DNA from: Selaginella moellendorffii
Taxonomy: Eukaryota > Streptophyta > Lycopodiopsida > Selaginellales > Selaginellaceae
Direction of reading: 5' to 3'
DNA: 64,000 nucleotides
NCBI RefSeq assembly: GCF_000143415.4
Contig: NW_003314384.1
Span: forward strand, 373,554-437,553
In this document: piece after piece, positions 34,724 to 46,347 of the stretch
Numbering within the stretch: position 1 is the first letter of the stretch
Layout: every line of letters starts with the position of its first letter
The notes under the pieces: generated by a model
Told to the model about the DNA's origin: nothing
Seen by the model: the letters and a program-made list of their open reading frames with translations, nothing else
Databases searched by the model: none
Program-made: the position numbers and the translations under genes

Positions 34724-36911
34724 GATTTTGACTTTCTTTTGAATTGGCAGCTTCTAGAAATCTAACATATTGTCCACCATCTGGTTTGTGTCAACTCCTT
34801 GCTTGATTCATTTTCTCCATAACTTTAGGATCTCTCCACATGCCTCCTCTCTATTCATCAACAAACCATCCCATGCCTCCACCTCAAAGGAGAAGAAACT
34901 GTTCAAACTTCACCTCCATTCTGTAGGATCCCAATCCAAGTCTTTGATCAGTTGCTGATGCCACCACTTGAGTGTGCCATTCCCCTCAAGTGGGTTGGTG
35001 ATTGCATAATGACTAGCTATTTTGGTGCCTAGTGAAGCACTCAAATCCTCCCCTTGACCTTGTCATTAGTCACCATCAGCATGTACTACTCTTCTCCCAT
35101 TGGTAGCAGCATATCCTCCCTTGTCACCTAGAAGGGGCAACCTACATAGAGAGACTATGAACTAAACTTCCACATCGCCATCTCCCCATGCTAGTGATGG
35201 GGCCATGAACACTTGAGTCCACGTGCAGCTTAACTCGTTCTCCATCTGGCTCAATCTCCCATTGCAGCATTACAAAGTCCCTGGGTTTAAAGCACCTTCT
35301 CGGCCAAGGTTGTTCCCTCTTTGCCTCAACCATGGAGGATTTTAGATCTACATGAACTTTGCAACTCTTGCTTGGGTTGAAGACTTGCATCCTCTTTGTG
35401 GTCTTCCTGCAGACCTTGTCCAACACTCCCATAAGCTGTTTCAGTGTCCAAAAGCCCCCTATGTGCAGCTTCTTCAATATCGTGTAGTGGTCCTCTCTAA
35501 CCAGCATTTGGTTACCAGCCCTGAACAATTCGTTAAAGAATAATGGCTGGTTCAGTCAATCCTCCAAATTTGAGCTTGCATTCCTCGTCCATATATGGAG
35601 GCTAACACTAAAAAGAAAAACTCGCTGAACGAGTGTAGCTTATTGCCCCCTTTTCCATTTCTTCAGATTTTTCTTCAGCTCTTCTATAGCTTCTAGTAAT
35701 TCATCATTCATAGTACCAGCTAGCCTTTCACCGGCCCAAACAGTTGACAAAGGTGGAACCTACAGAACAAACCACATAACATATGACTTTCAAAGCTTAC
35801 CATAGCTTTTTCTTTGGAATGTTCACTCAGGCTTACTTCTTTGAAGGCCAGCTCTCCTGCTCATGGGCATGGTTGGTCCCAACCACGTTCAGCCAGAATC
35901 CTGACCGCCGCCGAATGTGGTCAGCCGAATGCAGTCGGACAGTTCCGTTCGGCAAAAAAAATGGTGATCGCACTCATAGGGGCTAGATTTCTGATGCTGC
36001 TACAGCTATCGCCATTGCCACTGCATCTCCACTGCTTTGCTGTTCTCCTGCTGCTATGTATGGAGCGATCCATCCATCCACAAATGCCCAGCCCAGCAAG
36101 CCTATATAGAATCTGATGAAGAGGGCTATAGCCTATAGGAGCTGCATGCATACCAAGCTCTACAGGGCAACACTCTCCAGTCGGTCAGCCTTTGCTTTCG
36201 ATTGAGCATGGAGCAGCTTGCTGAGGCCTCGCAAATCACCTAGTCCACAACGCTTGAAATTTTTGCCCTAAAATGGAAATTACGATTCCAGTGATTTCAG
36301 AGATTTGATTCTAGCAATTCTGGCACAATTGAGCAATGGTGCCCGATTGGGCATGGTCCCATGTTACCAAGTTCACTCCTTATGCTTCCAGCAAAGGAGT
36401 TGGGTGTTGGAAATGTAATTATTGTGGAAAAATGTATGGTGGTCTGCCAAAACGAATTAAGGCACATTTTGCTAAAATTTCTGGGCATGATATTGAAGCA
36501 TGTAGTGCTTCAAATGTGTCTCTTCATGTTCAGAACCAAATTCACCAAATGTTTATGGAGAAAATTGCAAATACCCCTTTGTCTTTAGTTTCTACAACAA
36601 ATCTATAGAGTAGGCATTTTGATGGAGCATTTGTTGGTTTATGGTGTATGTAGAAGTTGGTTTATGTACACAGTAACACCAGAGTGGTGGTGTGAGACAC
36701 AAAATCCCTAGGCCCCAAAGTGGAGCCGGAAAGGGTGCCATGTGGTAGTGGCCAAAGCGAAAGCCCAAACGAGTGTAACACGTTTGGACTAAAAGCTCTG
36801 ACTTGGAAGGTTGAGAGCGGGAGTGGAACTCCCAACAAAGTGCTCAAGGAGCGAGCACGAAGCGAGCAATAAGCAAGGCTCCAAAAAGGGACCCAAAAAG
36901 GACCAACACAT
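34724..36911. repeat. Segmental duplication unit A, copy 3 (truncated)
   Basis: Colinear with 19979-22166 (offset 14745), starting mid-LINE and stopping 221 bp into the nested solo LTR, where it switches to unit B at 36912. It contains a LINE fragment to about 35567, the left half of the hAT element (35868 onward, CTCATGGG at 35860-35867) with a complete BED frame (36336-36608), and an LTR stub at 36691-36911. Confidence 0.88.
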
Positions 36912-38514
36912 ATATCTCTCGACTTCTGGATGATATGATAATGATGCCAAAGCAATCAAACTTGTCAGTTCCACTAGCATATTATCAGGAAGGTTGTATG
37001 TATATCATGAATTCCCTTCATCATCAGCTTCTGGAGCATCACATTCCTTGTAGTAGCATAGGTTCATTTGAAAATCAGCAGAATCAACTGGAAGATTAGT
37101 TAATTCAAGCACTTCCCTTGTGTCCCTCTAGGTATTGTTCACTTTTTTCCTCATGGAAAGAATTCGACCAACATATTAAACAAACTTCAAATGACTTCCT
37201 TCCAAACCACAATGCACAATCACTCCCAATGCCAAGAGCTGTTTGTGCACTAAGATTTCTTCCTGGTTCATAAACTGTCAAGTTATTCTTCACCCGTGTG
37301 AGCCGGTCTTTGGAGAGAAATGGATTTCCATTTAGCTGAGAAACGATGGTTGACTTGCAGATTTTCTTCCTGTCAACCAAAACTGTTGCTTCCACTTTTA
37401 ATGACTCAGAATCTTCAATATGATGCAGAACAGCATCAAAAGTATGCCTCAGTTCACTTGCTGCTTCAGTAGCTTCTTCAGTAGCTTCTTCTCCTACTAT
37501 ATGTTCCTCTTCAAACTAATCGACTATATCATCCTCTCTGGAATTTTCTGAAACCTTGTGAAAATCCTCAAAATCTTCAGGTTTATCCCACCAATCTCTT
37601 CCAGATATGCCAAGGCCATGAAGAAGTTCTTGTGCTTTGGCTTTACCCTGAATCAGCTCATTAACTATCAGAGCATCTGTCTCTACCGAACTGTAATCCC
37701 CTAAGTCCGCTACTACTCTCTTCCCATCATGCTCTATCTTTTCCCAAATATTTTCCTGTTTCCTGTGAGCTTTAGAGAAAAGCAATGTACCTGCTGCCTT
37801 GCATTCTGCTAGCATGTTCATATTAGTCACACTATGAACAACATCAGCTCCGTCATAACACCATTCATTCCCGATCATTCCTCCTATTTTGGAGAAAAAG
37901 TTCTTGCAAATGTCAGAACCAGTTCTATTAATTGGGACTGGCAAATGTGAATGGTGATCCCAAAAATATCTATCTCAAAAGCAAAATTAACAAAAGAAAA
38001 ATATATATGAAACATACCTGATTAGAAGGATGACAAAGTGATATGATAATTGAATGTCCAAGAAGGTTTCCTTGCTGATGAAGTTGTGTTCCAAGTTCCA
38101 CTTGCTTTCCTTCAGAATCCACAACCTCCATAAACAAAAGAAGAAGGACACCATTGATGCAGCTCTCACTCGCTCTCCAAGGCTCAAGTACGGGTGCAAA
38201 AAGATATCAATATATGATGCCACCACAGCAAGATAAGTTTCGGTCCCCAGCGTACGTGAAGGTTTTCTATATGTTGTTTCTCGCATAATTGAAAGACAAA
38301 CTTGCACTGGCCTGCTACAAAGTCACTGAGCAGCACCCCAGTTTTGTTTATCAGAGTGCCTGACATCCCCAAGTGGCAGTCTGTGTTTACCATGAAACTT
38401 TTCAAAAACTTCCCAAATGTCATTCAAATGCACAAACTCATCCCCTAGAAACAGTTGTCTTATTGCACTATGCAATGGACTTCTTCCCATTATGCACATG
38501 TATCAAAAGGTTCC
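36912..38514. repeat. Segmental duplication unit B, copy 2
   Basis: Matches 17774-19376 at offset 19138. To the right, this copy continues into the rest of gene B, showing it is the ancestral context; copy 1 instead joins unit A. Confidence 0.9.
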
Positions 38515-40552
38515 CTATTGAGTTCCACTTTCCAGAGAATAGCCACCCTGACCAAGGTATAGAGTAAGTTCCTGTTGTTGTATCTCCTAGACTCATGTCT
38601 TCAAGCATTAGTCTATGGCTTCTCTAATCTCCATCTGATGAATGGCCAATTAGGGGGCCAACAACATTGTGAAGGTGCTGCTCCCATATTTGATGGATTG
38701 AGTTCCATTGTTGTCGAACATCTGGAGCTGCAAACTGATTACAAGTAAGTTAAATAGAGAGAACCAAGCACAACAACTGTCTGTGCAATGGATTAACCAT
38801 CAACACTCGTGCATAGTGAGCTTTCTCGTTGTCCAGAAAAGCCTGAGTGATCTGTTCATAACCTGCTTCTCCATTCCCAACCTTCACGACAAAACTGTTC
38901 ACACACTTGTGACCCTCCCCCTTCTTTCCACAAAACCCAAGCAAAGCATCATCACGAGCAATCCATTTAATCATCCTTTTAATAACTGTTTTGCCTTTTG
39001 CAATCAAAACAGGCACACTCCCTAGCTTGAGCTGTAAATTCTCCATCTTGAACTTGTAAACCTTAGAAAGGTTTTAAAATATCTCAGATTGCAAACCGAT
39101 TATGTATCTAAAGTTTGTTCTCATGTCATGCTTTGTTGTCGACAAACTCAGCAATCCAAGGTTCAAGTGAAGGAAGTTGTTAAGCCTGCTCCCCCCCCTC
39201 CCCCCCCCCCATTTTTCTTACTCGCAAAATCCATTTTGTGGTTTCATGGTACCTGTTAAGAGTGTAAGGAAAAAACTTTGAATAAATAAAAAAATACCTC
39301 ATTCCTTTTTTTTTCCTAGTTATTCCCTGCAGAAAACCCTGCATCACATGAAGAACCATCTCCTTGCCCTTGAATTTGCCTTGTTGCCAAGCTTCTTTGA
39401 GGTCAGAGTTAAATTTTCTGATATCCTTGCGAATGGCGCTTTCCTTCAAAGTTTCTTTTAAGCTCCGGCAATGAATTGAAAGAGCTGCTATCCTGCATCT
39501 TGTGGTTGATAGTTCCAATGCTAGCCTTCTATTCTCTGCTTGCACTAGCCTGCTGCTATCTATGTGCTCAGCTGTAGTCATGTAATCAAGTCTCATTCCA
39601 TGCCTCTTCAATCTTTGTCCTTGTGGTATTGTTGCTTTGCTTTCCCGTAAAGCACGTCCTTTGAAGTCACTACAAGCTGGTATTGTCATATAAAACTTGC
39701 ACTGCTTGTTCTTGAATCCACAGATGTTGTTTGTCACTCTTAGACATTGTTTTGATTTGAATGTTTTGTTGACAACAACACCATCTGCTACTGCTTTGAA
39801 GTTTGGATCATAGAACCAACAACCTCCTTCTTTTACATCTTGGAGAAGAAGATGAAAATTCATAGAACTCAAGCCATATTTGTAATCGTTTGCCAGTATC
39901 CAAAGCAAAGTCTTTCAATTCCTATCAACATACAACAAATTATACTATACAAGAAATGACACTATGTAAAGCATATGAAATGCTACTTACTTGAAGACTC
40001 ATCTGAAGATGCTATGAAGTTCTGAGAAGAACTGCTTGATGAGGCTCCTTTTCCTAAAAAAATTTAAACAACACATATTATTAACTTTACAAAAACTAGA
40101 ATGCAATTTTTTACCTTGTGTGAAATAGCTAAGGAGGTTTCCTTGTTTATTGTCAGTGTTTGCAACTTTAGTTGGCCGACCTCCAGTGCTTCTTTCTTGG
40201 CCAGCATTCTTGTGCTTATTCCTAGAAATGTGAACCATCAGATTGTTTAGGAGACTCCCAACAGGAGGAAAAAGCATTAACGTCTTCTCACAATGCTTGC
40301 AATAAACCCAACTGTTATTCCTCCTCTCATAATTTCCTACACTTGGTTCGTCGAGACTGATGCAAATGTTAGTTCTCATCGCAAAACCTTTCCACGGTTG
40401 CATTCATCAACTTCTCCACTTAGTTTTTTATTTCCTCATGACTAGTAAGTTCAGCAGCTTCATTAACACCCTCAATAGAACTTTCCACATTATCTTTTTC
40501 CTGATCATTTTTCTCCTGCTGCAGCTGCTTTTTCGTGTAGTTTGCTTCATGC

Positions 40553-42298
40553 TGTGAGACATAAATCCCTAAACCCCAAAGTGGAGCCGCAAGGGTGCCG
40601 ACGTGGTAGTGGCCAAAACAAAAGCCAAACAAGCGTAACACGTTTGGACTAAAAGGCTCCGACTTGAAAAGTCGAGAGCGGGAGTGGAACTCCCAACGGA
40701 GTGCTCAAGGAATGAGAATGAAGCGAGCAATAAGCAAGGCTCCAAAAGGGGGCCCAAAAGGACCAACACATGACACGTGGAAGTGTCCGAGATGGAGTCC
40801 GAGATGGACCCGAGTTGGAGTTCGAGATGGAGTTCAAGGTGGACCCGAGATGGAGTCCGAGGTGGAGCCTGAGATGGAGTCTGAGGTGGAGCTCGAGATG
40901 GACCCGAGTTGGAGTCCGAGGTGGAGTCCGAGATGGACCCGAGTTGGAGTCCGATGTGGAGTTCGAGATGGAGTCTGAGGTGGACCCAAGATGGAGTCCG
41001 AGAAGGACCCGAGATGGAGTCCAAGATGGACCCGAGATGGAGTCCGAGATGGACCCAAGATGGAGTCCGAGATGGAGTCCGAGATGGAGTCCGAGATGGA
41101 CCGAGACAGAGTCCGAGATTGAGTCTGAGATGGAGTCTGAGGTCAAGACCGAGACCGGGACCAAGACCGAGACTGAGACTAAGACCGAGACCAAGACCGG
41201 GACCGAGACCGAGACCGAGGCCGAGGCCGAGACCGAGCCTGGGCCTGAGGCCGAGTCCGAGTCCGAGTCCGAGTCCGAGTCCGAGTCTGAGTTCGAGTCT
41301 GAGAGGGTGAAAGCCCAAAGCATTCGTCTCCCAAACCCTAGGGGGTTTGGTGAGCTCCAAAAGTATAGTAAGGGGGAGGACTGCAGTGGGGCCAGTTTGG
41401 CTAGGAAAGGCCAGTTTGGCCCAGGAAGACTATACCCCGTGTTGGGTGATGAGCTGCCCACTGAGAAGTCCGAGACTAAAGTGAATATGGACCGACAAGC
41501 AGGGTAGCTTGGTGAAGTGTTCAAGAGCCGGCTCTAGTTCCCCCGGGAGATCGACTGGCCAATGCTCCCAGTCCAAGTGTGGGTGGCACTACCTACTTGG
41601 ATACCAGGCGTGGCTCAACGGAACCTTGCTCTAAGCCCATGGTTAGAGCACCTAAAGGCGGAAGGTGGGGAGAGTACCCATGAGGCCCGCGTAGGGCCAC
41701 AGTGTTCCGAAATGTCGTCCCAAACTCCCAGACTGTGGAAAGGAAGAAGAGCAGTCCTCTGGAGTAGAGACCAAGGATATAGTCGTGTGGCAAGGAAGTC
41801 CCAGAGGACCGTGGGATTTAGTGGTCGGGCCTGTGGGCCTCAATCCAGTGGCAGTGTTGGCAAACACGGCCATGAGCAGACAGGGACTTGGTGGGGACTA
41901 GAAAAAGGATATTGGGGAAGGCTATTCCCCATGTCTGTGGGCATCCTAAGGATGCTAAGGAGTGGATCTGGGATGATCACTCATGGATGGATGGCCCAGA
42001 CTTGGAGAGACAGGATTGCAGTGCAGGTGGTGTTAGACCACCGATGTGACCAAAGTGAATGAGCGTGGCCTAGTGTAATGGGCTCATATATCGGTGGTAC
42101 CTTGGGGTGTCGGTTATGGGATCGGACACGTGGAGCACTTGGACCAAGTGCAAAGGCTGAATGGCATGGATGCCATTCTCGGGGCTAGCAAGCCCCAAGT
42201 CTTGAATGGGACTTATGGAGGTTGTGAATGAAACTCCTCCAAGTGGTCAGAGGTGTAGTTAAGTGACTAAAGTAGAATGGAAAAATTAGTCGCTTACA
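40553..42298 (+). repeat. 5' LTR with internal VNTR
   Basis: Array of GAGATGGAGTCC / GAGATGGACCCGAG-type units at about 40785-41130, then GAGACC- and GAGTCC-type 6-mers to about 41300. The sequence after the array is well conserved among all LTR copies. Confidence 0.92.
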
Positions 42299-42301
42299 AC
42301 T

Positions 42302-42313
42302 TGGTATCGGAGC
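42302..42313 (+). other. Primer-binding site (initiator tRNA-Met type)
   Basis: TGGTATCGGAGC begins 3 nt after the LTR end. The usual plant form is TGGTATCAGAGC, so there is one mismatch. Confidence 0.85.
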
Positions 42314-45300
42314 TATTCCTTAGTCCGACTCTTATTAGTGGCCAAGTATATCACCACTTGTATTGGAACTAGAAGGTCCTAGATATGGACCTATCCTCGA
42401 GGAGTAGCATGTCGAGAGGACATGGCTCTCCACTGAAGTTCATGTGTGAACTTGTGCACGATATGGTGGATGGAAAAGGGCCAGTAAGGGAACGACTTTG
42501 GGATCTTGGGAACAGTATAAGGGTTTCTTTAGAGAGCTGAGGATGTGATCCAGATGAGTGTTTGAGGCAACAAATGAGCTAATGTAGTTGTGGTAAACAA
42601 CTATAGTTGGGATCACGGGAAAGATGCAGACTCCAAGACAATAACGGAGTCACAAGATTACCCTCATATAGTTAAGGCTGGTGCTCATAACTTTGAGACT
42701 GGAATTTGTGACCGTGGGAGGTCAAATACAGAAGAGGACACCAGTCCTTGAAATGGTAGCCGGGGCTATCTCTAATAAATGCTGGAACAACCCAAGGAGT
42801 TGGGGTTGTACTTAAAGATGAGTTGCTATTCTCATCACATGGACAAGTAGTCCTAAGGGGCAAAGGTTAGCCCCAAGAAAATCATCAAGTGTTGGAGTAA
42901 CACTTGTAAAGATGGTCGTTATGAGTAGGACATGAATACAAGTTGTATTCTAGCGAGTTGGCACCTCAAAAATTAAGACCTTGCAAGTTGTTGGATTTGC
43001 AAAGTCCAAAATGCTAGATGACTCAAGTGGAGTCATGGAATGGTCCTAATGGATTAGTTGAAGCATTTGGACTGAGGTGTATGGTGCCCTATGAGGTATG
43101 GGGAAGATCATAAGATCCAAGTATAAGAACAGTAGGTATCTCACTGATGGCAGGATGTGCCATACTAAAGTTGTGGGAAAGATGTTCCCAGAAAAAAGCA
43201 ACTTTGGCCCAGAGTTGGGTGTAAACACTATGGTGCGGTGCTAACGGATAATTAGCATGAGGAACAACCATATTAGTTTTGGCAAAGACTTAGACATTAA
43301 AAGTAATGTCATAAGGATAGATTCGTGGAGCCAATGGTGTGGAGACACCAAATGTGCCAAGGTGAGATACCCTGAGGTTATGTTGGTGGGTTCATAAGAA
43401 CCCCTTGCCAAGGGAATCCCAACGGAAATGGGAATAGCATAGCCTAAACTGGAATGCATGCAGTTAGAGTGTGGTGACCCAAATAATGATGGAGGTGTGG
43501 AAGCACCAGCAATGAGTTGTAGGACTTAATAACTATGAGGCAACTAAGCAAAAGGTGCGAAATAATTGGTTAAATTGGTAGAAGTTAACTACCTAAGACT
43601 TCTTATAGGGATAAGAAAGTTAGATATACCCTTATAGGGGAGAAATTGCTTATGTTGTGAAATAGTAAGTCAATGTTGTAAAGGGAATGCTCATTGCTAA
43701 AGAGGGCCATCATTGGGACACCCAAACACTCTAAAACACCAGGAAGTGATGTTTGGTGTCGCAAGGGCATTAGATAAGGCCCAAGGGACTAAGTCCCTAG
43801 CAAATTATGGATAGGAGGTGCTATCCAAATGTCCAAGGTTCTGGAAATGGGAGAAATCTGTCTACCTGATTTGGACATAGCCAAAAATGGGATTTTGGCA
43901 AGGCTAGTGATAGGCATATCGAGTCCCATAAGTAGCAACGTTAATCCCGGTGTGTGGGATTATAAAGTGAGCATGCCCAGATTGAAGAACCACTCCCTAA
44001 GCTATTGGGTAAGTTCATCCCTATGAATATTTGCTAAGGCATGGTAAAAGGTGCAAAGCTATCCTCTTAGTCTTGAGGAGAATAACCAAGGGAAACATAT
44101 GAGGCCAAAAGGCAAGTAGTATTGGGATGGAACGGAACCATAGAAATCAAAGGGCATAACTAACGATGGTTATGCAAGTTGGGAGTGGAGAATCAAAAGG
44201 GTGCTCAAGGATGTTACTATTAGCAACCATAATGCCATGGAGAGTCTAAAATATGGAATTATCCATATTAGACCATGTGGTGAGTAGGGAGCTTGCAAAA
44301 GAGAAGCCTTAGCAAGCTAAGAATCAGAGTTCCTTGAAGGTTCCCAAAGACAATTCTGGGTAGATAAGTACCTAGAAAGCCAAGTGTAAATGGTTCCTAG
44401 AGCGCGTGAAATCAGAGTGGCGCAGCAGAAGCGTGGTCTTGAATCTGGCCATAAAGCGAGGCTATCAAGGCTGGGGAAGTAGTTCCCAAGTGTACAAAGA
44501 GAGGGCTTTGAACGAAAGTCGATGATTAAAAACTTTCAAGCTTATGCATAAACCATGTTACGATGGCCGGATGACTTGCTAAGTGAAATTGGCAAGTTGG
44601 GGGAATGAATCCCCTAGTTGAAGGTGTTCACTTCAAAGGGGTGGCCCATGGGGCCGAGCATGGAGGAGTCCATGCATGATCACAGACTTGTCAAGTGAGA
44701 GGACTTGGCAGTGCGGAGGAACTAGGTTCCTAAGTTGTGATCTATAGGGCGCTTTAAGTACATGTTGGTGCACCAGCGTGGGGAGTCACGCCAGGCATCC
44801 GGTGTGACGCCATCCGTAAATGCATATACGAAGATTGGGTTCGAGTCTCGACCCTCTAGTGCTTGGGTTCGAGTCCCAAATCATTAGGGCGTGGTGATGG
44901 TTTGGAATATGAGGACACTCATATTTCGGTGGTCATGGACTCTCAGTGAGGAGATTGATTTGGGCACACCGCCAAGCGAGGGATGCCTCAGAGTCGTGAT
45001 GCAGGGTTAGATTGCTTAGAGTGAAAGCTCGGCATATATAACTTGAACACTTCGGTGCAAAGGGCACCAAGGACATGGTGAATGAGATGGGGACACCCAA
45101 TCTCAGTTGCTATGGATCCTTGGCCGGAAGGGCTGGCTTGGGCACACCGCCAAGTGTGGGGGATGCCCCCGGGGTCATAGTCAACAATTTAAAAGGGTTT
45201 GGAAGACTTAGTTCCTATTGATAGACCTATTAAGGGGTCAAGATGAGATCACTAGGTGATCTTGTGGCTAAACAAGAACAAGGTCTTTGTTTGGGTTAAG

Positions 45301-46335
45301 GAATGTGATTCCTAGTTCAAAGTGTTAATTTGAATTATTGATAAAGGTGCGGCTTGGTCAAGGTGACCAAGTGGGAAGAACACTTAAGGGAAATGAGCTA
45401 TGTCAATGCTATGGCATAGAAAGTCCGAGGAAAGTAGTATCTATAAGAGATCCAAAGGAGGGTCTCAAAAAGTTGGGCCATGGATAGAGCCCACGATAAA
45501 AAATGTTAAAGAGACATACTAGGGGTGAACACCCTCTGGACTTGGCAAAGCAAAGTGTTTGTTATGGAACCAAAAGGAAACCTTGAAAATGGAAGTAGCG
45601 ATTCTATGTTGTTGGGTGCAACAATCAAGGATAGGAGCGAAAGACTAGTGGCTAAGAAAAGAGCCATGGGAATCATGGGAAAGAATCCAAATGGCAAAGT
45701 TAGGCCGAGAACACTAATGTGTTGGGTGCTAACGGATTGTGGGAAAGGCAATGTTTTCCCAAGGGTGGATTCCCAACCGCTCCAATTCGGCGAAAGTGGA
45801 TGCTCCAAAGGGGGGAGCGGTAAGGTAGCCAAATAATAGGCAGCCCTAGCACCAATTATGATAATTGGAACTTAGTGCCAAAGGTGGCACGATATCGAAG
45901 AGAGGATGATGGTACCCTCAAGTAAGAACTTCCTAAGATAAGGAAGTGGAGTTGCACCATGTGCAACGTAAGGTGTTGGAGACACCTAGGAAGTTGACTG
46001 TGAGAAGTCAAAATTAAAAGTTCCAAATGCAAAGGTTATGTCCATGGAATTTGAGACTACTCGAGAATGAGTAGTGGAATTGAGTTAGAGAGGGTGTCTC
46101 TAACAAGTTTAGCGGGAACTGAACCAATAAAAGCGAGCAAACCACCCTAAGTGGTCGAGTGAGTCTCTAGGTTGGAGAGACTATGCTCCTTAGAGGATGG
46201 ACAAGGCATGGTGAGCCTTCGGGGTCAAACCATAGACAAATACTGGCTGGGTGCCAAGGATGGGAATGGTAATACCTACGGGTGTTACTTTATAAAAGGG
46301 TTTACCATTAGATGAGGACATCGAACTTCATCTAT

Positions 46336-46347
46336 GGGTGGTGGAGT
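46336..46347 (+). other. Polypurine tract
   Basis: Purine-rich TGGGTGGTGGAG immediately before the 3' LTR, the expected plus-strand primer position. Confidence 0.6.

Larger units (their letters stand above)
42299..46347 (+). other. Non-coding interior of the LTR retrotransposon
   Basis: No retroviral protein domain is visible in any frame. At about 44840-44875 the motif GGTTCGAGTC occurs twice within 40 bp and resembles a pol III B box, with no tRNA fold around it. Short segments are shared with the antisense fragments at 9430-9718 and 12095-12540, showing that the non-coding interior is itself a conserved family feature. Confidence 0.8.

Noticed and set aside
34496-34765. Plus-strand frame across the assembly gap
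   Set aside because: The frame includes 100 N and has no coding character.
44836-44880. tRNA gene
   Set aside because: Only B-box-like motifs; no acceptor, D or anticodon stems can be formed.
42299-46347. Hidden gag-pol genes in the LTR retrotransposon interior
   Set aside because: No protease, RT, RNase H or integrase motif was seen in any frame, even allowing for TAG codons.
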